From the NCBI GenBank assembly GCA_040878185.1, contig JBBDMS010000048.1:1-64000 (forward strand): 64,000 nucleotides of DNA, given 5' to 3'. Position 1 is the stretch's first letter; each line of letters begins with the position of its first letter. Below, one piece after another: positions 7,977-17,601 of this stretch. Source of the stretch: JAWXBK01 sp040878185 (lineage in GTDB: Bacteria; Pseudomonadota; Alphaproteobacteria; Dongiales; Dongiaceae). A program made the position numbers and the translations under genes. Under the pieces are notes generated by a model. The model was given only the letters and a program-made list of their open reading frames with translations, had not been told where the DNA came from and ran no database searches.

Positions 7977-8957
7977 ATGCGAGACCCGATTCCCCCGTTG
8001 AAATCGCTGCGTTATTTCGCCTGCGCGGCGCGGCATCTGTCGCTCTCGAAGGCGGCCGACGAGTTGAATGTCACGCACTCCGCGATCAGCCATCAGGTCA
8101 AGGCGCTCGAAGAGGCGCTCGGCGTGAAACTGTTTCGCCGCCAGGGCCGCGGCCTGCGTTTGACCGAGGCCGGCCAGACTTACTGGCCGCAGGTGCAGGA
8201 CGCCTTTGACCGGCTCGCCGATGCGTCGATCAAACTGTCGCGCCGCCGGACCGCCGGACCGCTCACCGTCACCTGCATGCCGTCTTTCGCCGCGCGCTGG
8301 CTGGTGCCGCATCTCGGCAGCTTCCGCGCGCGCCATCCCGATATCGATGTGCGCATCGCCGCCGATGAGCGCGTCGTCGATTTCGCGCGCGACGATGTCG
8401 ATGTCGCGATCCGGCACGGGCTCGGCAAATGGCCTGGCGTCGCCGTCGATCGCCTGTTGAGCGAAACCCATTTTCCCGTTTGCAGTCCAAAACTGCTCGA
8501 AGGACCGGATGCGATTCGCGAGCCGGCCGATCTCTTCAAGCATTCGCTGCTGCGCGATTACGACTGGCGCGGCAATTTCTGGCAGGACTGGCTCCGTGCC
8601 GCCGGTCTCGGCGAGATCGATTTCGGCCACGCGCTCAGCTTCAACAATTCGGCGCTGATGGTGCAGGCGGCGATCGACGGGCTCGGCGTCGCGCTCACAC
8701 AGCAGATCCTCGTGGGCGACGATCTCAAGGCCGGCCGCCTCGTGAAGCCGTTCGAGCTGCAGATCGAGACCGACTATGCCTACTGGGTGGTGATGCCGCC
8801 GCCCTATCGCGAGCGGCCGAAGGTCGCCGCGTTCCGCGACTGGATCATCGAAGAGGTGACAGGGATGAAGCCGGGTCCGGTGCCCGAGGTGACGGAACGT
8901 AATATTGCGCCCGCCGTATCGGTGCCGACCCGCCGGGGCGGCACGCGCGTCGCGTAG
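7977..8957 (+). CDS. LysR-family transcriptional regulator (GcvA-like)
   Basis: A 326-residue LysR-type regulator. Residues about 6-64 form the winged HTH (LKSLRYFACAARHLSLSKAA, then HSAISHQVKALEEALG), followed by the substrate-binding domain (PLTVTCMPSFAARWLVPHLG, and later AIDGLGVALTQQILV). The GcvA-like pattern FRRQGRGLRLTEAG is clear. The ligand cannot be predicted. The ATG at 7977 was chosen over a possible upstream codon at 7908 because HTH homology begins within a few residues of it and the intervening bases carry a palindrome. It is divergent from a DUF1127 gene and convergent with an aminotransferase gene, the natural candidate targets. Confidence 0.9.
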   Translation: MRDPIPPLKSLRYFACAARHLSLSKAADELNVTHSAISHQVKALEEALGVKLFRRQGRGLRLTEAGQTYWPQVQDAFDRLADASIKLSRRRTAGPLTVTCMPSFAARWLVPHLGSFRARHPDIDVRIAADERVVDFARDDVDVAIRHGLGKWPGVAVDRLLSETHFPVCSPKLLEGPDAIREPADLFKHSLLRDYDWRGNFWQDWLRAAGLGEIDFGHALSFNNSALMVQAAIDGLGVALTQQILVGDDLKAGRLVKPFELQIETDYAYWVVMPPPYRERPKVAAFRDWIIEEVTGMKPGPVPEVTERNIAPAVSVPTRRGGTRVA

Positions 8958-8965
8958 CGGCTCCG

Positions 8966-10171
8966 CTATTTTTCGAGAAAACTCTCCAGCCGGTCCATTG
9001 CCTTCGAAATGCGCTCGGTCGAGCAGGCATAACAGAGGCGGAAATGTTTCTCGCCGCCCTGGCCGAAGGCACTGCCCGGTGCCAGGCCCACGCGCGCCTC
9101 GCGGACCATGCGCTTGGCGAATTCCAGCGTGTCGCCGGAACCAACGATCGAGAACATCTGATAGAAGGCGGCCGGCGCCGGCACGAGATGCACGCGCTTC
9201 ATCGTGGAGAGCCGCTGGATCGTGAGATCGCGCGCGCGACGGCAGCGCTCGACCATTTCGGCCACAAACCCTTCGCCCTGCTCGATCGCGACGATGCAGG
9301 CGCGCTGCAGAAATGGTTGTGCGCCCGATGTGTTGTACTCGATCAGTTTGTCGATCGTGGGACCGAGCCGTGCCGGCGCGATCATCCAGCCCATGCGCCA
9401 GCCGGTCATCGCCCAGGCCTTCGAGAAGGAGTGCACGACGATCAGCGGATCGTCCGGTGCCGCTTCGGCCATGAAGGACGGCGCCGAGGTCACATCCGGA
9501 CGATCATAGATGAACCGGTTATAGACTTCGTCGGAGACGACCCAGATGCCGCGCCGGCGCGCGAGATCCATGATCGCCTTGATCTCGTCGGCCTCCGCAA
9601 GCCAGCCGGTCGGGTTGCCGGGCGTCGCGATATAGATCGCGCGCGTGTTGGCGTCGCAGGCGGCCTCGAGCCGCGCCATGTCGAGCTTCCAGCCCGACGG
9701 CGTCGCATCGAGCCCGACCTCGCGCACCTCGGCGCCGACGATACGCATGGCGGCGGCCGCATTCGGCCAGATCGGTGACACCACGATCCCGTTGTCGCCG
9801 CGGCCGATGATTGCCTGCGTTGCCAGCATGATCGCGCTCATGCCGGCGCTGGTGACGATGACGCGCTCGACATCGACGGCGTGGCCGTGCAGGCCTTCGT
9901 GATAGGTCGCGATCGCCTGGCGCAGTTCCGGCAGGCCGCGTTTGTAGGTGTAGAACGTCTCGCCGTTCGCGAGCGCCTTTGCCGCGGCATCGCAGATGAA
10001 TTTCGGCGTCGGCAGATCGCCCTCGCCGACCCACAGCCCGACAACGTCCTCGACCTCGAATCCGAGCTGCCAGACCGCAACGATATGCGATTCCGGCAGC
10101 TCCTCCATCTCGGGGCGGATTCGCGCGATCGTCGGCGAACCGGTCGGGGCGTGGCGCTGCGTGTCGTTCAT
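8966..10171 (-). CDS. Class I/II PLP-dependent aminotransferase
   Basis: A 401-residue fold-type I aminotransferase. Visible elements are the PLP-phosphate region (VTSAGMSAIMLA, about 106-117), the conserved NPTG (186-189), the aspartate in VVSDEVYNRF that contacts the pyridine nitrogen, and the Schiff-base lysine K251 in HSFSKAWAMTGWRMGW. It most resembles the aspartate aminotransferase subgroup used for branched or aromatic amino acids; the amino donor is not predictable. It converges on the LysR gene with eight bases between the stops. Confidence 0.88.
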   Translation of the reverse strand: MNDTQRHAPTGSPTIARIRPEMEELPESHIVAVWQLGFEVEDVVGLWVGEGDLPTPKFICDAAAKALANGETFYTYKRGLPELRQAIATYHEGLHGHAVDVERVIVTSAGMSAIMLATQAIIGRGDNGIVVSPIWPNAAAAMRIVGAEVREVGLDATPSGWKLDMARLEAACDANTRAIYIATPGNPTGWLAEADEIKAIMDLARRRGIWVVSDEVYNRFIYDRPDVTSAPSFMAEAAPDDPLIVVHSFSKAWAMTGWRMGWMIAPARLGPTIDKLIEYNTSGAQPFLQRACIVAIEQGEGFVAEMVERCRRARDLTIQRLSTMKRVHLVPAPAAFYQMFSIVGSGDTLEFAKRMVREARVGLAPGSAFGQGGEKHFRLCYACSTERISKAMDRLESFLEK

Positions 10172-10243
10172 GGGTGGGATGGCTTTCGAAGAATCAGACG
10201 ACGTTGAACCGGGGCTAATCTACCGTGCGGGCTGCGCCGTGGG

Positions 10244-11144
10244 CTACTGTGCGGGCTGCATCGCGGGCAAAGGTCTCGGTCCCCTGAGCACGATCACATT
10301 GCCGACGATTACCAGCAGCACGCCGGCGACCTCCAGCCAGCCCCAGCGATAATCCTCGTAGAGCATCGATAGCCCCAGCGCGATCACCGGGACGAGGACG
10401 GTCACATAGGCGGTGCGGTCGGCCCCGATCCGCTGCAGCAGCGCGAGATAGGCGGTGAACGCGACGACCGACACGACCAGCACCAGGAACAGCAGCGATG
10501 CGACATAGGGGGAGACGCGGATCGAAGGTGAAATCGGGCGCCACGACGAGCGCGATGAGAAAGGTGAAAAGGCCGCCATAGGTCATCGCCCAGGCGGTCG
10601 TCGGGATCACCGGCAGGTTGGCCATCTTGTGATACACGCTCACCATGTTGCCGAGCGAGGCGGCGTAGGTCGCGGCGAGCGCGAGGGCAAGCCCGATCAG
10701 CGCGCCGTTCCCCGCCTCGAACCGGGCGATCTCCGGCCAGAACACCAGCGCGATGCCGACAAGCCCGAACGCGGCGCCGATGCCGACCGCGCGGTCGGAC
10801 CGGTGGCGGAAGAAGATCATGCCGTTCGCAATGTTCATCACGAGGATCGTCGAGTAACAGACGGCAAGGAGCCCGCTTGCGAGATAGGACAAGGCATAGA
10901 AGAACAGCAGGAAGCAGGCCGTGAACAGCACGAGCCCCTGCACTGCGAAGGTGGCGTGATCGCGCAGGGTGAATGTCAGTCGCCGTTGGGTCGCGAGGCA
11001 GAAGAACAGCATCAGCGCGCCGGACAACAGAAACCGGTAGGCGATCGACTGTTCGACCGGCACGACGCCGAGCTGGAACAGCATCGGGAACCAGGACACG
11101 CCCCCTATCAGGACGGCGATGATGTAGAGAAACGATGTGGGCAC
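10244..11144 (-). pseudogene. EamA/DMT transporter interrupted by a frameshift
   Basis: The N-terminal two thirds, beginning at a GTG (11144) and reading PTSFLYIIAVLIGGVSWFP, and the C-terminal third, reading PYVASLLFLVLVVSVVAFTA to PRPLPAMQPAQ, lie in two adjacent minus-strand frames. The break is at a run of five G (10508-10512; C on the coding strand). Removing one base restores a 299-residue protein that aligns end to end with the intact 300-residue neighbour (DPRLPYVA against DPRAPYVL). The intact form would have about ten membrane segments and act as a drug/metabolite exporter. The lesion may be a real frameshift mutation, phase variation or a sequencing or assembly error at the homopolymer. 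Confidence 0.8.
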
Positions 11145-11262
11145 GGGTCTACCTGCGGGGGCGGCCGTCGCCCGGGCGGCATTCTATGGAAGCGTCCGCG
11201 GATCGTCCAAGCCCGGCAACGACAAATGAAATCGATCGGGGCCGAACGATCGGCGCGCGATT

Positions 11263-12165
11263 TCAGGGGCGTACGAGCCCGGCGGCGGGCAGGGATCTGG
11301 GTCGTCGCAGTACGACGATATTGCCGACGATGACCAGCAGCACCCCGATGACCGCCGGCCAGGTCCAATGATACCCCTCGAAGAACGTCGACAGCGCCAG
11401 CGCGATTACCGGGAAGAGAACGGTCGCGTAGGCCGCCCTGTCGGCCCCGATCCTTTGCACCAGCGTGAGGTAACCGGTGAAGGCGACAACCGACGCCAAC
11501 AGCGAGAGATAGAGCATCGAAAGAACGTACGGCGCCCGCGGATCGAATGTGAAATCCGGCGCCACGATCAGGGCATAGACGAACGTGGCGAACCCGCCAT
11601 AGATCATGCCCCAGGCGGTCGACGAGAAGACCGGAACGGACGACGCCTTGTGCCGCACGCTCACCATGTTGCCGAGCGAGGCGGCATAAGTGGCGGCCAG
11701 CGAAAGACCGAGTCCGATCAGCGCGCCATGGCCCGCCTCGATGCGGTCGAATTCCGGCAGGAACAGGAGTCCGATTCCGACAAGACCGAATACGGCACCG
11801 ATCCCCACGGCCCGCTCGGAGCGATGGCCGAACAGGAGCATGCCGTTGAAGATGTTCATCACCAGGATTGTCGAGAAGCAGACAGCGAGGATCCCGGTCG
11901 GCAGGAACGGCAGCGCGTAATAGAACAAAAGATAGTTCGTCGCGAACAGCAGGATTCCCTGTGCCGCAAACGCGAGATGATCGCGCGCCGGGAATTTCAG
12001 GCGGCGTTTGGTCGCGAGGCAGAAGAGCAGCAGCAGCACGCCTGCCGACAAAAAGCGATAGGCGATCGACTGCTCGACCGGCACCACGCCTACCTGGAAA
12101 TGCATCGCATACCAGGAGCAACCCCAGATCACGACGGTGATGAAATAGATCAGCGGTATGGGCAC
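11263..12165 (-). CDS. EamA/DMT-family transporter
   Basis: An intact 300-residue inner-membrane protein with about ten hydrophobic helices and two EamA repeats, as in drug/metabolite exporters such as RhtA or YdcZ relatives. It starts with GTG at 12165, preceded by AAAGGTGG at good spacing. It shares most of its sequence with the gene immediately downstream (for example GVVPVEQSIAYRFL and ATYAASLGNMVSV in both), so the two arose by tandem duplication. Substrate unknown; amino acids or metabolites are usual for the family. Confidence 0.88.
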   Translation of the reverse strand: MPIPLIYFITVVIWGCSWYAMHFQVGVVPVEQSIAYRFLSAGVLLLLFCLATKRRLKFPARDHLAFAAQGILLFATNYLLFYYALPFLPTGILAVCFSTILVMNIFNGMLLFGHRSERAVGIGAVFGLVGIGLLFLPEFDRIEAGHGALIGLGLSLAATYAASLGNMVSVRHKASSVPVFSSTAWGMIYGGFATFVYALIVAPDFTFDPRAPYVLSMLYLSLLASVVAFTGYLTLVQRIGADRAAYATVLFPVIALALSTFFEGYHWTWPAVIGVLLVIVGNIVVLRRPRSLPAAGLVRP

Positions 12166-12562
12166 GAATCCACCTTTAAGGGCGGCATCCGCCCGGGCCG
12201 CATTCTAGGGAGGCGCCGCAGCACCCACCAAGCCGTGTCCCGCATGGCTGCGTTGCGGCAGGCGCCGGCCGGACCGTGACTTATCGACCTCAATCCTCAC
12301 GCCCGGAATTTTTATTGATTCGTCATCGCCGGGCGTGACCCGGCGATCCATGGAACGGAGCGATCCGATTTTAATGATCCGTGGCCTGGTGGCACGGCAC
12401 AGTGGATTGCCGGGTCACCCCCGGCAATGACGCTAAGAGAGACGTGTGGGCCTGAATGGAAGCCGTTCACGACACGCGTGGGAGGGGCTTCGGCGCCTGG
12501 CAATGAAGGATACGAGCGATGCCGGTCGCGGACCCCGGCACTGGAGCGTCTTCGCGCCGCCT
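12166..12562. other. Intergenic region containing a repeat element
   Basis: About 400 bases between the EamA gene and an aminotransferase gene, both on the minus strand. The middle is occupied by the inverted-repeat element at 12321-12432. The flanks show no supportable gene; the short open frames across the element are a by-product of the repeat. Confidence 0.6.
12321..12432. repeat. Inverted-repeat element with 30-bp arms (REP/MITE-like)
   Basis: The arms at 12321-12350 and 12403-12432 are reverse complements at 27 of 30 positions and share the core GCCGGG(N)GTGACCCGGC. They flank about 52 bases. Dispersed 'GTCATTGCCGGG...' palindromes of this type are frequent intergenic repeats in alphaproteobacteria. 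No second copy was noticed in this window. Confidence 0.75.
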
Positions 12563-13744
12563 CTATCCCCTTGCCGTATCCGCAGCGAGGCGGTCGGCGA
12601 TCGCCGGCATGATCTCGGCCGGCACATTGGCGAACGCGAATCGCAGATACGATTCTTGGCCCGCGCCGAACATCGAACCCGGCAAAGCCAGCAGGTTTTC
12701 CTCGTCGGCAAGGCGCCGCGCCACCTGCGCTGCCGGGCGTTCCCCGAACGGATGCGCGACATAGGCGAAATAGGCGCCGGCCGAGACGATGCGATAGCCG
12801 TTATCGTTGCGCCGCATCGCCGTCTCGAACGCCTCGAGCCGGGCGCGCATCATCATGCGGTTGCCGACGCGCCACTCGCCGAGATGCTGCAAACCCCAGA
12901 GCGCGGCCTCCTGACCGATGCGCGGCGCACAGATCGCAACCGTGTCCATCGCCTTGGCGATCTGCGCGATCAGCGCGCGGTCGGCGACGACGGCGCCGAC
13001 GCGATAGCCGGTGAGACAAAAGACTTTCGAGAAACTGTAGAGATGCACCAGCGCCGCGGGCCAGTTGGCATCGCCGAACAGATCGTGCGATCGGCCCTCG
13101 CGCCCGAGAAAGTCGCGATAGGTTTCGTCGATCACCAGCGCGATGTTGCGTGCGCGCGCCAGATCGCAAAAGGCGCGGATGGTTTCGGCCGGGTAGAGCG
13201 CACCGGTCGGGTTGTTCGGCGAGATCAGCACGATCGCGCGCGTCCTGTCGGTTATCGCGGCCGCGGCATCGGCGACATCGGGCACGCCGCCCTGCTCGGG
13301 CCGGAACGGCAGCGGCACCGCCGTGACGCCCTGCATGTCGAGCCACATCTTGTTGTTGAAGTACCAGGGCAGCGGCAGGATGACTTCGTCGCCCGGCTTC
13401 GCGAGCGCGAGCAGTGTCAGGCAGAAGGCCTGGTTGCAGCCGGCGGCGATCAGCACCTGTTCGGGCGCGACCGGACCGCCATAGGTGGCGGCGATGTCGC
13501 GCGCGAGTGCCGCGCGCAACGGCTCGATGCCTTCGATGTCGGTGTAGCGCGCGGTCGCGGGCCGCTTCACGACCTGCGCCAGATGATCGGTCAGCGCCTC
13601 GGGCGGCGGATAGCCGGGCACCGCCTGACAGACGTCGATCAGCGGTTTCGCATCGGGAAAGCTGCGACCGTCGACCCAGCCATAGGCTTCGGCGATCGGC
13701 GGCTCGACCACGCGGCCGAGATGGGGATTGATGGCGAGTGTCAT
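12563..13744 (-). CDS. PLP-dependent aminotransferase (second copy type)
   Basis: A 393-residue fold-type I aminotransferase, distinct from the one at 8966. Elements include AGCNQAFCLTLLAL (about 101-114), PWYFNNKMWLD, SPNNPTGALYP with NPTG at about 178-181, VIDETYRDF, and the PLP lysine K240 in LYSFSKVFCLTGYRVG. It belongs to the broad aspartate/aromatic aminotransferase-like group; the substrate is not predictable. The ATG at 13744 is where homology starts; the same frame stays open upstream without similarity. It is divergent from the epimerase gene. Confidence 0.87.
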   Translation of the reverse strand: MTLAINPHLGRVVEPPIAEAYGWVDGRSFPDAKPLIDVCQAVPGYPPPEALTDHLAQVVKRPATARYTDIEGIEPLRAALARDIAATYGGPVAPEQVLIAAGCNQAFCLTLLALAKPGDEVILPLPWYFNNKMWLDMQGVTAVPLPFRPEQGGVPDVADAAAAITDRTRAIVLISPNNPTGALYPAETIRAFCDLARARNIALVIDETYRDFLGREGRSHDLFGDANWPAALVHLYSFSKVFCLTGYRVGAVVADRALIAQIAKAMDTVAICAPRIGQEAALWGLQHLGEWRVGNRMMMRARLEAFETAMRRNDNGYRIVSAGAYFAYVAHPFGERPAAQVARRLADEENLLALPGSMFGAGQESYLRFAFANVPAEIMPAIADRLAADTARG

Positions 13745-13777
13745 GGTGCCGCGAGATTGCCCGAGCTTGGGCCAGTA

Positions 13778-13803
13778 TACCAGCCTGCGATACCAGCCTG
13801 CGA
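13778..13803. repeat. 13-bp tandem duplication
   Basis: TACCAGCCTGCGA occurs twice head to tail (13778-13790 and 13791-13803) in the divergent region between the aminotransferase and epimerase genes. It may alter promoter spacing; no other significance can be read. Confidence 0.8.
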
Positions 13804-13903
13804 TGTGGCCTGGTTTCTCGCGTATCGGCGCGGCATCCTTTGCCGCTAATCTCGGTCGCCGTTGCTGCGCGATATCGCAGCCAGGTTCTGAAGGGGTCGT
13901 TCG

Positions 13904-14770
13904 ATGCAGGATGGTGCCGTTGCGATAACCGGGGCTTTGGGGATGATTGGGCAGGAGACCAGCCGCCTGCTCGCGCCGACGCGCGCATTGCGGTTGCTCG
14001 ACATCGCGCCGCCCTCTGTCGCGCCGGGCAAGAGCGCCGATCACCGCCAGGCCGACGTGATGGCGATCGACACGCTGCGCGAAGCGTTCAAGGGCTGCAG
14101 CGCGGTCGTTCATCTAGCCGCCCTCCAGATCCATCCCCATCAGGACGAGATCTTTGCGCTGAACACCGTCGGCACCTGGAACGTGCTGCAGGCGGCGCGC
14201 GAAGCCGGCATCGGCAAGGTCGTTCTGCTCTCGAGCGAAAGCGCCGTCGGCCTAATGAACCTGTCCGATGCGCCGCCGATCTGTCCGCTCTATCTGCCGA
14301 TCGACGAACAGCATCCGCTATTGCCGGTCGACGGGTACGGCGTCAGCAAGCTGGTCGTCGAGGAACTCGCCCGCGCCTTCGTGCGTCGTGGCGACATGCA
14401 GATCGTCGCGCTGCGTCCGACCAGCGTTTATGTGCCGGGCATGGAAGATTTGATGCGTTCGCGCCGGGAAGAGGGGCACGATCCCTGGTTCTGGCTCTAT
14501 GTCGAAGGCCGCGACGTCGCCGAGGCGATCCGCCTCGCGCTCGACTATGACGGACCGGCTTATGACTGTTTCTTCATCGGCGCGCGCGATATGTACGGGC
14601 CGGAGCCGACGCTGACCCTCGTCGAACAAAAATTCGGTCGGCTGCCGGAGATTCGCAACCCCCTGCTCTATAGAAGCAATCCGCACGCCTCGATCTACGA
14701 CATCTCGCGCGCCGAACGCATTCTCGGATTGACGCCGAAGAGCGACTGGCGCCGGTTCATCGGCGCTTAG
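13904..14770 (+). CDS. NAD-dependent epimerase/dehydratase (extended SDR)
   Basis: A 288-residue extended short-chain dehydrogenase. The dinucleotide motif is ITGALGMIG at residues 8-16, VVHLAALQI is the second conserved strand, LLSSESAVG contributes the catalytic serine region and YGVSK (about 145-149) holds the Tyr and Lys. Members act on nucleotide sugars, uronates or related substrates; uronate dehydrogenases share this length and motif spacing, so that is one possibility. It converges on the OsmC-family gene, with nine bases between the stops. Confidence 0.85.
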   Translation: MQDGAVAITGALGMIGQETSRLLAPTRALRLLDIAPPSVAPGKSADHRQADVMAIDTLREAFKGCSAVVHLAALQIHPHQDEIFALNTVGTWNVLQAAREAGIGKVVLLSSESAVGLMNLSDAPPICPLYLPIDEQHPLLPVDGYGVSKLVVEELARAFVRRGDMQIVALRPTSVYVPGMEDLMRSRREEGHDPWFWLYVEGRDVAEAIRLALDYDGPAYDCFFIGARDMYGPEPTLTLVEQKFGRLPEIRNPLLYRSNPHASIYDISRAERILGLTPKSDWRRFIGA

Positions 14771-14779
14771 GCGCCCGCG

Positions 14780-15256
14780 CTATCCATCGCGCTGAAGGTC
14801 CGGCTCGCATCGCACCGGAAAATTGACCGAGTTCGCGATGAAACATTTCTCGTGCGCCTCGTGGTGCAGCCGCTCGGCCAAAGCGGGATCGACATCGCCG
14901 CGCACGGTGACCGTCGGGTGCAGGACGATCTCGGTGAACCGCCCGCCGCCGTCCTCGTCCTCCGCCATCGAGCCGCGCGGCGCATCGCGGTAATCGGTCA
15001 CCACGATCCCGGCAACCGATGCGAGATGCAGGAACCACAGCATGTGGCAGGACGCGATCGCGGCGACCAGCAGCTCTTCGGGATTCCAGCGCGTGCGATC
15101 GCCGCGAAAAGCCGGATCGGAGGATGCGGCAAGCGCCGGCTTGCCCGCGGCCGTGATCTCGTGATCGCGCCGATAGGCGCGATAGTCGGCCGTGCCCTTG
15201 CCGTCATTGCCGGTCCAGGTAAGACCGATCTCGTAGCGATGCGTGCGTCCGCTCAT
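14780..15256 (-). CDS. OsmC-family peroxiredoxin-like protein
   Basis: A 158-residue OsmC/Ohr superfamily protein. The two redox cysteines sit at C70 (in AAIASCHMLWF) and C138 (in AHEKCFIANSV), with ELLVAAIASC as the signature. These proteins reduce organic hydroperoxides using lipoyl or thiol donors in the cytoplasm. Sequence context places it nearer the OsmC/YhfA type than Ohr. The start at 15256 was chosen because MSGRTHRYEI aligns with the family N-terminus. A tiny membrane peptide gene lies 14 bases upstream. Confidence 0.88.
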   Translation of the reverse strand: MSGRTHRYEIGLTWTGNDGKGTADYRAYRRDHEITAAGKPALAASSDPAFRGDRTRWNPEELLVAAIASCHMLWFLHLASVAGIVVTDYRDAPRGSMAEDEDGGGRFTEIVLHPTVTVRGDVDPALAERLHHEAHEKCFIANSVNFPVRCEPDLQRDG

Positions 15257-15270
15257 GGTCTGCTCCGCGC

Positions 15271-15405
15271 CTAGTGATCCATCTGCTCCATCAGCCAGGT
15301 GATCGGCCGCAGCGCTCCGCCAATCTCCTGATGCACGAACAGGTTCCATGCGATCCAGAGGCCGAGCGCCAGTACGAGGCCGATGATCCAGTATCGAACG
15401 TTCAT
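15271..15405 (-). CDS. Putative 44-residue single-pass membrane peptide
   Basis: The frame encodes MNVRYWIIGLVLALGLWIAW at its start, one strongly hydrophobic helix, followed by a short polar tail ending in EQMDH. It is immediately upstream of the OsmC-family gene in the same orientation, so the two may be cotranscribed. The family is not recognised. The main doubt is its size; the hydrophobic, non-GC-biased composition argues for real coding. Confidence 0.5.
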   Translation of the reverse strand: MNVRYWIIGLVLALGLWIAWNLFVHQEIGGALRPITWLMEQMDH

Positions 15406-15540
15406 GCGCGGGTCCGGGGCGAACGGGAAACCGGGACCGATCTTACGCCGTCCCCTTGCGGCCCGGGAGAGCGATCGCACTTTGCCGGCTCGACCCCAAG
15501 CGCCGCGAAAGCCCGCGATCCTGGCCCCGCGGGCGTGGGC

Positions 15541-17601
15541 TCAGTCCTTCAGTTGCGGCAGGTCGCGAAAAAGATCGAGCGCCTCGGGATTGGCGAGCGC
15601 CTCGCGGTTCTTGACCGCGCGTCCATGCACCACGTCGCGCACGGCGAGTTCGGTGATCTTGCCCGACCGCGTGCGCGGAATGTCATTCACGGCAACGATC
15701 TTCGCCGGCACATGGCGCGGCGTCGCGTTCGTGCGAATGCTGTTGCGGATATGGTCCGCGAGTGCGTCGGTGAAAATCTGGTTCGGCTGCATGCGTACGA
15801 ACAGGACGACGCGTTGGTCGCCCTCCCAGTCCTGACCGATCACCAGGCTCTCGGCGATCTCCGGCAGCCGCTCGACCTGGCGATAGATCTCCGCGGTGCC
15901 GATCCTGACGCCGCCGGGATTGAGCACCGCATCCGATCTTCCGTAGATCACGATGCCGCCATGCGCCGTGATCTCGGCATAATCGCCGTGATGCCAGATG
16001 CCGGGGAAGCGCTCGAAATAGGCCGCGCGATACTTCTTCCCGTCATCGTCGTTCCAGAATCCGATCGGCATCGAGGGAAAGGGCGCGGCGCAGACCAGCT
16101 CGCCTTTTTCTTCATGTACCGGCTGACCCTCGTCGTTCCACACCTCGACCTTCATGCCGAGCCCGCGCGCCTGGATCTCGCCGCGCCAGACCGGCCCGGT
16201 CGGATTGCCGAGCACGAAACAGGAGACGATGTCGGTGCCGCCCGAGATCGAGGAGAGGCATACATCCTGCTTCACATGTTCGTAGATGAAATCGAAACCC
16301 TCCGGCAGCAGCGGCGAACCGGTCGATGCAATCGCGCGCAGCGCCGAGAGGTCGTGCGTCGCCGCCGGACGCAGTTCGGCCTTGTTGCAGGCATCGATGA
16401 ACTTTGCCGACGTGCCGAAGAATGTGCAGCGTTCGTCGGCGGCGAAATCGAACAAGGCATTGCCTGAGGGATGAAACGGCGATCCATCGTAGAGCAGCAG
16501 CGTCGCACCCGACGCGAGCGCCGAGATCAGCCAGTTCCACATCATCCAGCCGCAGGTCGTGAAGTAGAACACACGATCTTCGGCGCGGATATCGCAATGG
16601 AGGCGATGTTCCTTTACATGCTGGATGAGCGTGCCGCCGGCGCCGTGCACGATGCATTTCGGAACGCCAGTCGTGCCCGAGGAATACATGATGAACAGCG
16701 GCGCGTTGAAATCGCCGCGCCGGAATTCGATTGCATCGCCTTTATGCGGCCCGATGAACTCGGCGAGCATCATCGCCTTCAGGCGCAGCTTTTCCGGCAG
16801 CGAATCGAAGGGTGGGTTGTCGCGCGTATAAGGCACGACGAGCACTCGCTCGACGCTCTTCAGGCTCGGCAAAATCTCGCCGACGCGCGCGAGGCTGTCA
16901 TGCGCCTTGCCGTTATAGAAATAGCCGTCAGCGCAGATCAGAAGTTTCGGTTCGATCTGGCCGAACCGGTCGAGCACGCCCTGCGGTCCGAAATCGGGCG
17001 AGCAGGACGACCAGACCGCCCCGATCGCGGCGGTCGCGAGGCAGGCGGCGATGGTCTCGGGCATGTTCGGCAGATAGCCGGCGACGCGATCGCCCGGCTT
17101 GATGCCCATCGCGCGCATGGCGGCTGCGAGCTGCGCCACCAGTTTCCGGAAGTCGCGCCGCGAGAGCCGGCGCTCGATTTTGTTCTCGCCGCGAAAGACG
17201 ATCGCATCGCCGTCGGGATCGAGCTTGTCGATGCCGGCGAGCAGATTTTCCGCGTAGTTGAGTTTGGCCTTCGGGAAGAACCGCGCGCCCGGCATCCTGT
17301 CGCCGTCGATCAGATAAGGCTCGCTGCCCGGATCGCCCACGATGCCAGCGAAATCCCAAAGCTCGCGCCAGAACGTGGCCGGATGCTCGACCGACCATTG
17401 CCAGAGTGAATCGAAATCCGAGAGCGCGACATGCTGGCGATGCAAGAGCTGGCCGATGAAGCGCGTTACCTCGGCCTCGCGCAGCCGCGTCTCATTGGGG
17501 CGCCAGAGCGGCTCGCCGGGCGCATGCACCGTCGGCGGGCTGCCGGGCGGGTTGGTGCCCGGCGGATTGGCCCCCGGATTGGGCTTGCTGGGGCTCGCCA
17601 T
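15541..17601 (-). CDS. aacS: Acetoacetyl-CoA synthetase
   Basis: A 686-residue acyl-adenylate-forming enzyme that activates acetoacetate with ATP and CoA. The phosphate-binding loop is [18 protein letters not shown] (about 280-297), the adenine motif [11 protein letters not shown] and [14 protein letters not shown] follow, then [26 protein letters not shown] and the C-terminal catalytic lysine in [10 protein letters not shown]. The [16 protein letters not shown] block is typical of AacS rather than Acs. The Pro-rich N-terminus ([15 protein letters not shown]) is unusual. Acetoacetate use suggests a link to polyhydroxybutyrate or ketone-body metabolism. It is divergent from ffh. Confidence 0.93.
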   Translation of the reverse strand: MASPSKPNPGANPPGTNPPGSPPTVHAPGEPLWRPNETRLREAEVTRFIGQLLHRQHVALSDFDSLWQWSVEHPATFWRELWDFAGIVGDPGSEPYLIDGDRMPGARFFPKAKLNYAENLLAGIDKLDPDGDAIVFRGENKIERRLSRRDFRKLVAQLAAAMRAMGIKPGDRVAGYLPNMPETIAACLATAAIGAVWSSCSPDFGPQGVLDRFGQIEPKLLICADGYFYNGKAHDSLARVGEILPSLKSVERVLVVPYTRDNPPFDSLPEKLRLKAMMLAEFIGPHKGDAIEFRRGDFNAPLFIMYSSGTTGVPKCIVHGAGGTLIQHVKEHRLHCDIRAEDRVFYFTTCGWMMWNWLISALASGATLLLYDGSPFHPSGNALFDFAADERCTFFGTSAKFIDACNKAELRPAATHDLSALRAIASTGSPLLPEGFDFIYEHVKQDVCLSSISGGTDIVSCFVLGNPTGPVWRGEIQARGLGMKVEVWNDEGQPVHEEKGELVCAAPFPSMPIGFWNDDDGKKYRAAYFERFPGIWHHGDYAEITAHGGIVIYGRSDAVLNPGGVRIGTAEIYRQVERLPEIAESLVIGQDWEGDQRVVLFVRMQPNQIFTDALADHIRNSIRTNATPRHVPAKIVAVNDIPRTRSGKITELAVRDVVHGRAVKNREALANPEALDLFRDLPQLKD

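Noticed and set aside
12312..12503. Minus-strand open frame of 63 residues with repeat-like protein sequence
   Set aside because: It is the translation of the inverted-repeat element (phrases such as AGGDPAIH and PWIAGSRPAM on opposite arms), not a real gene.
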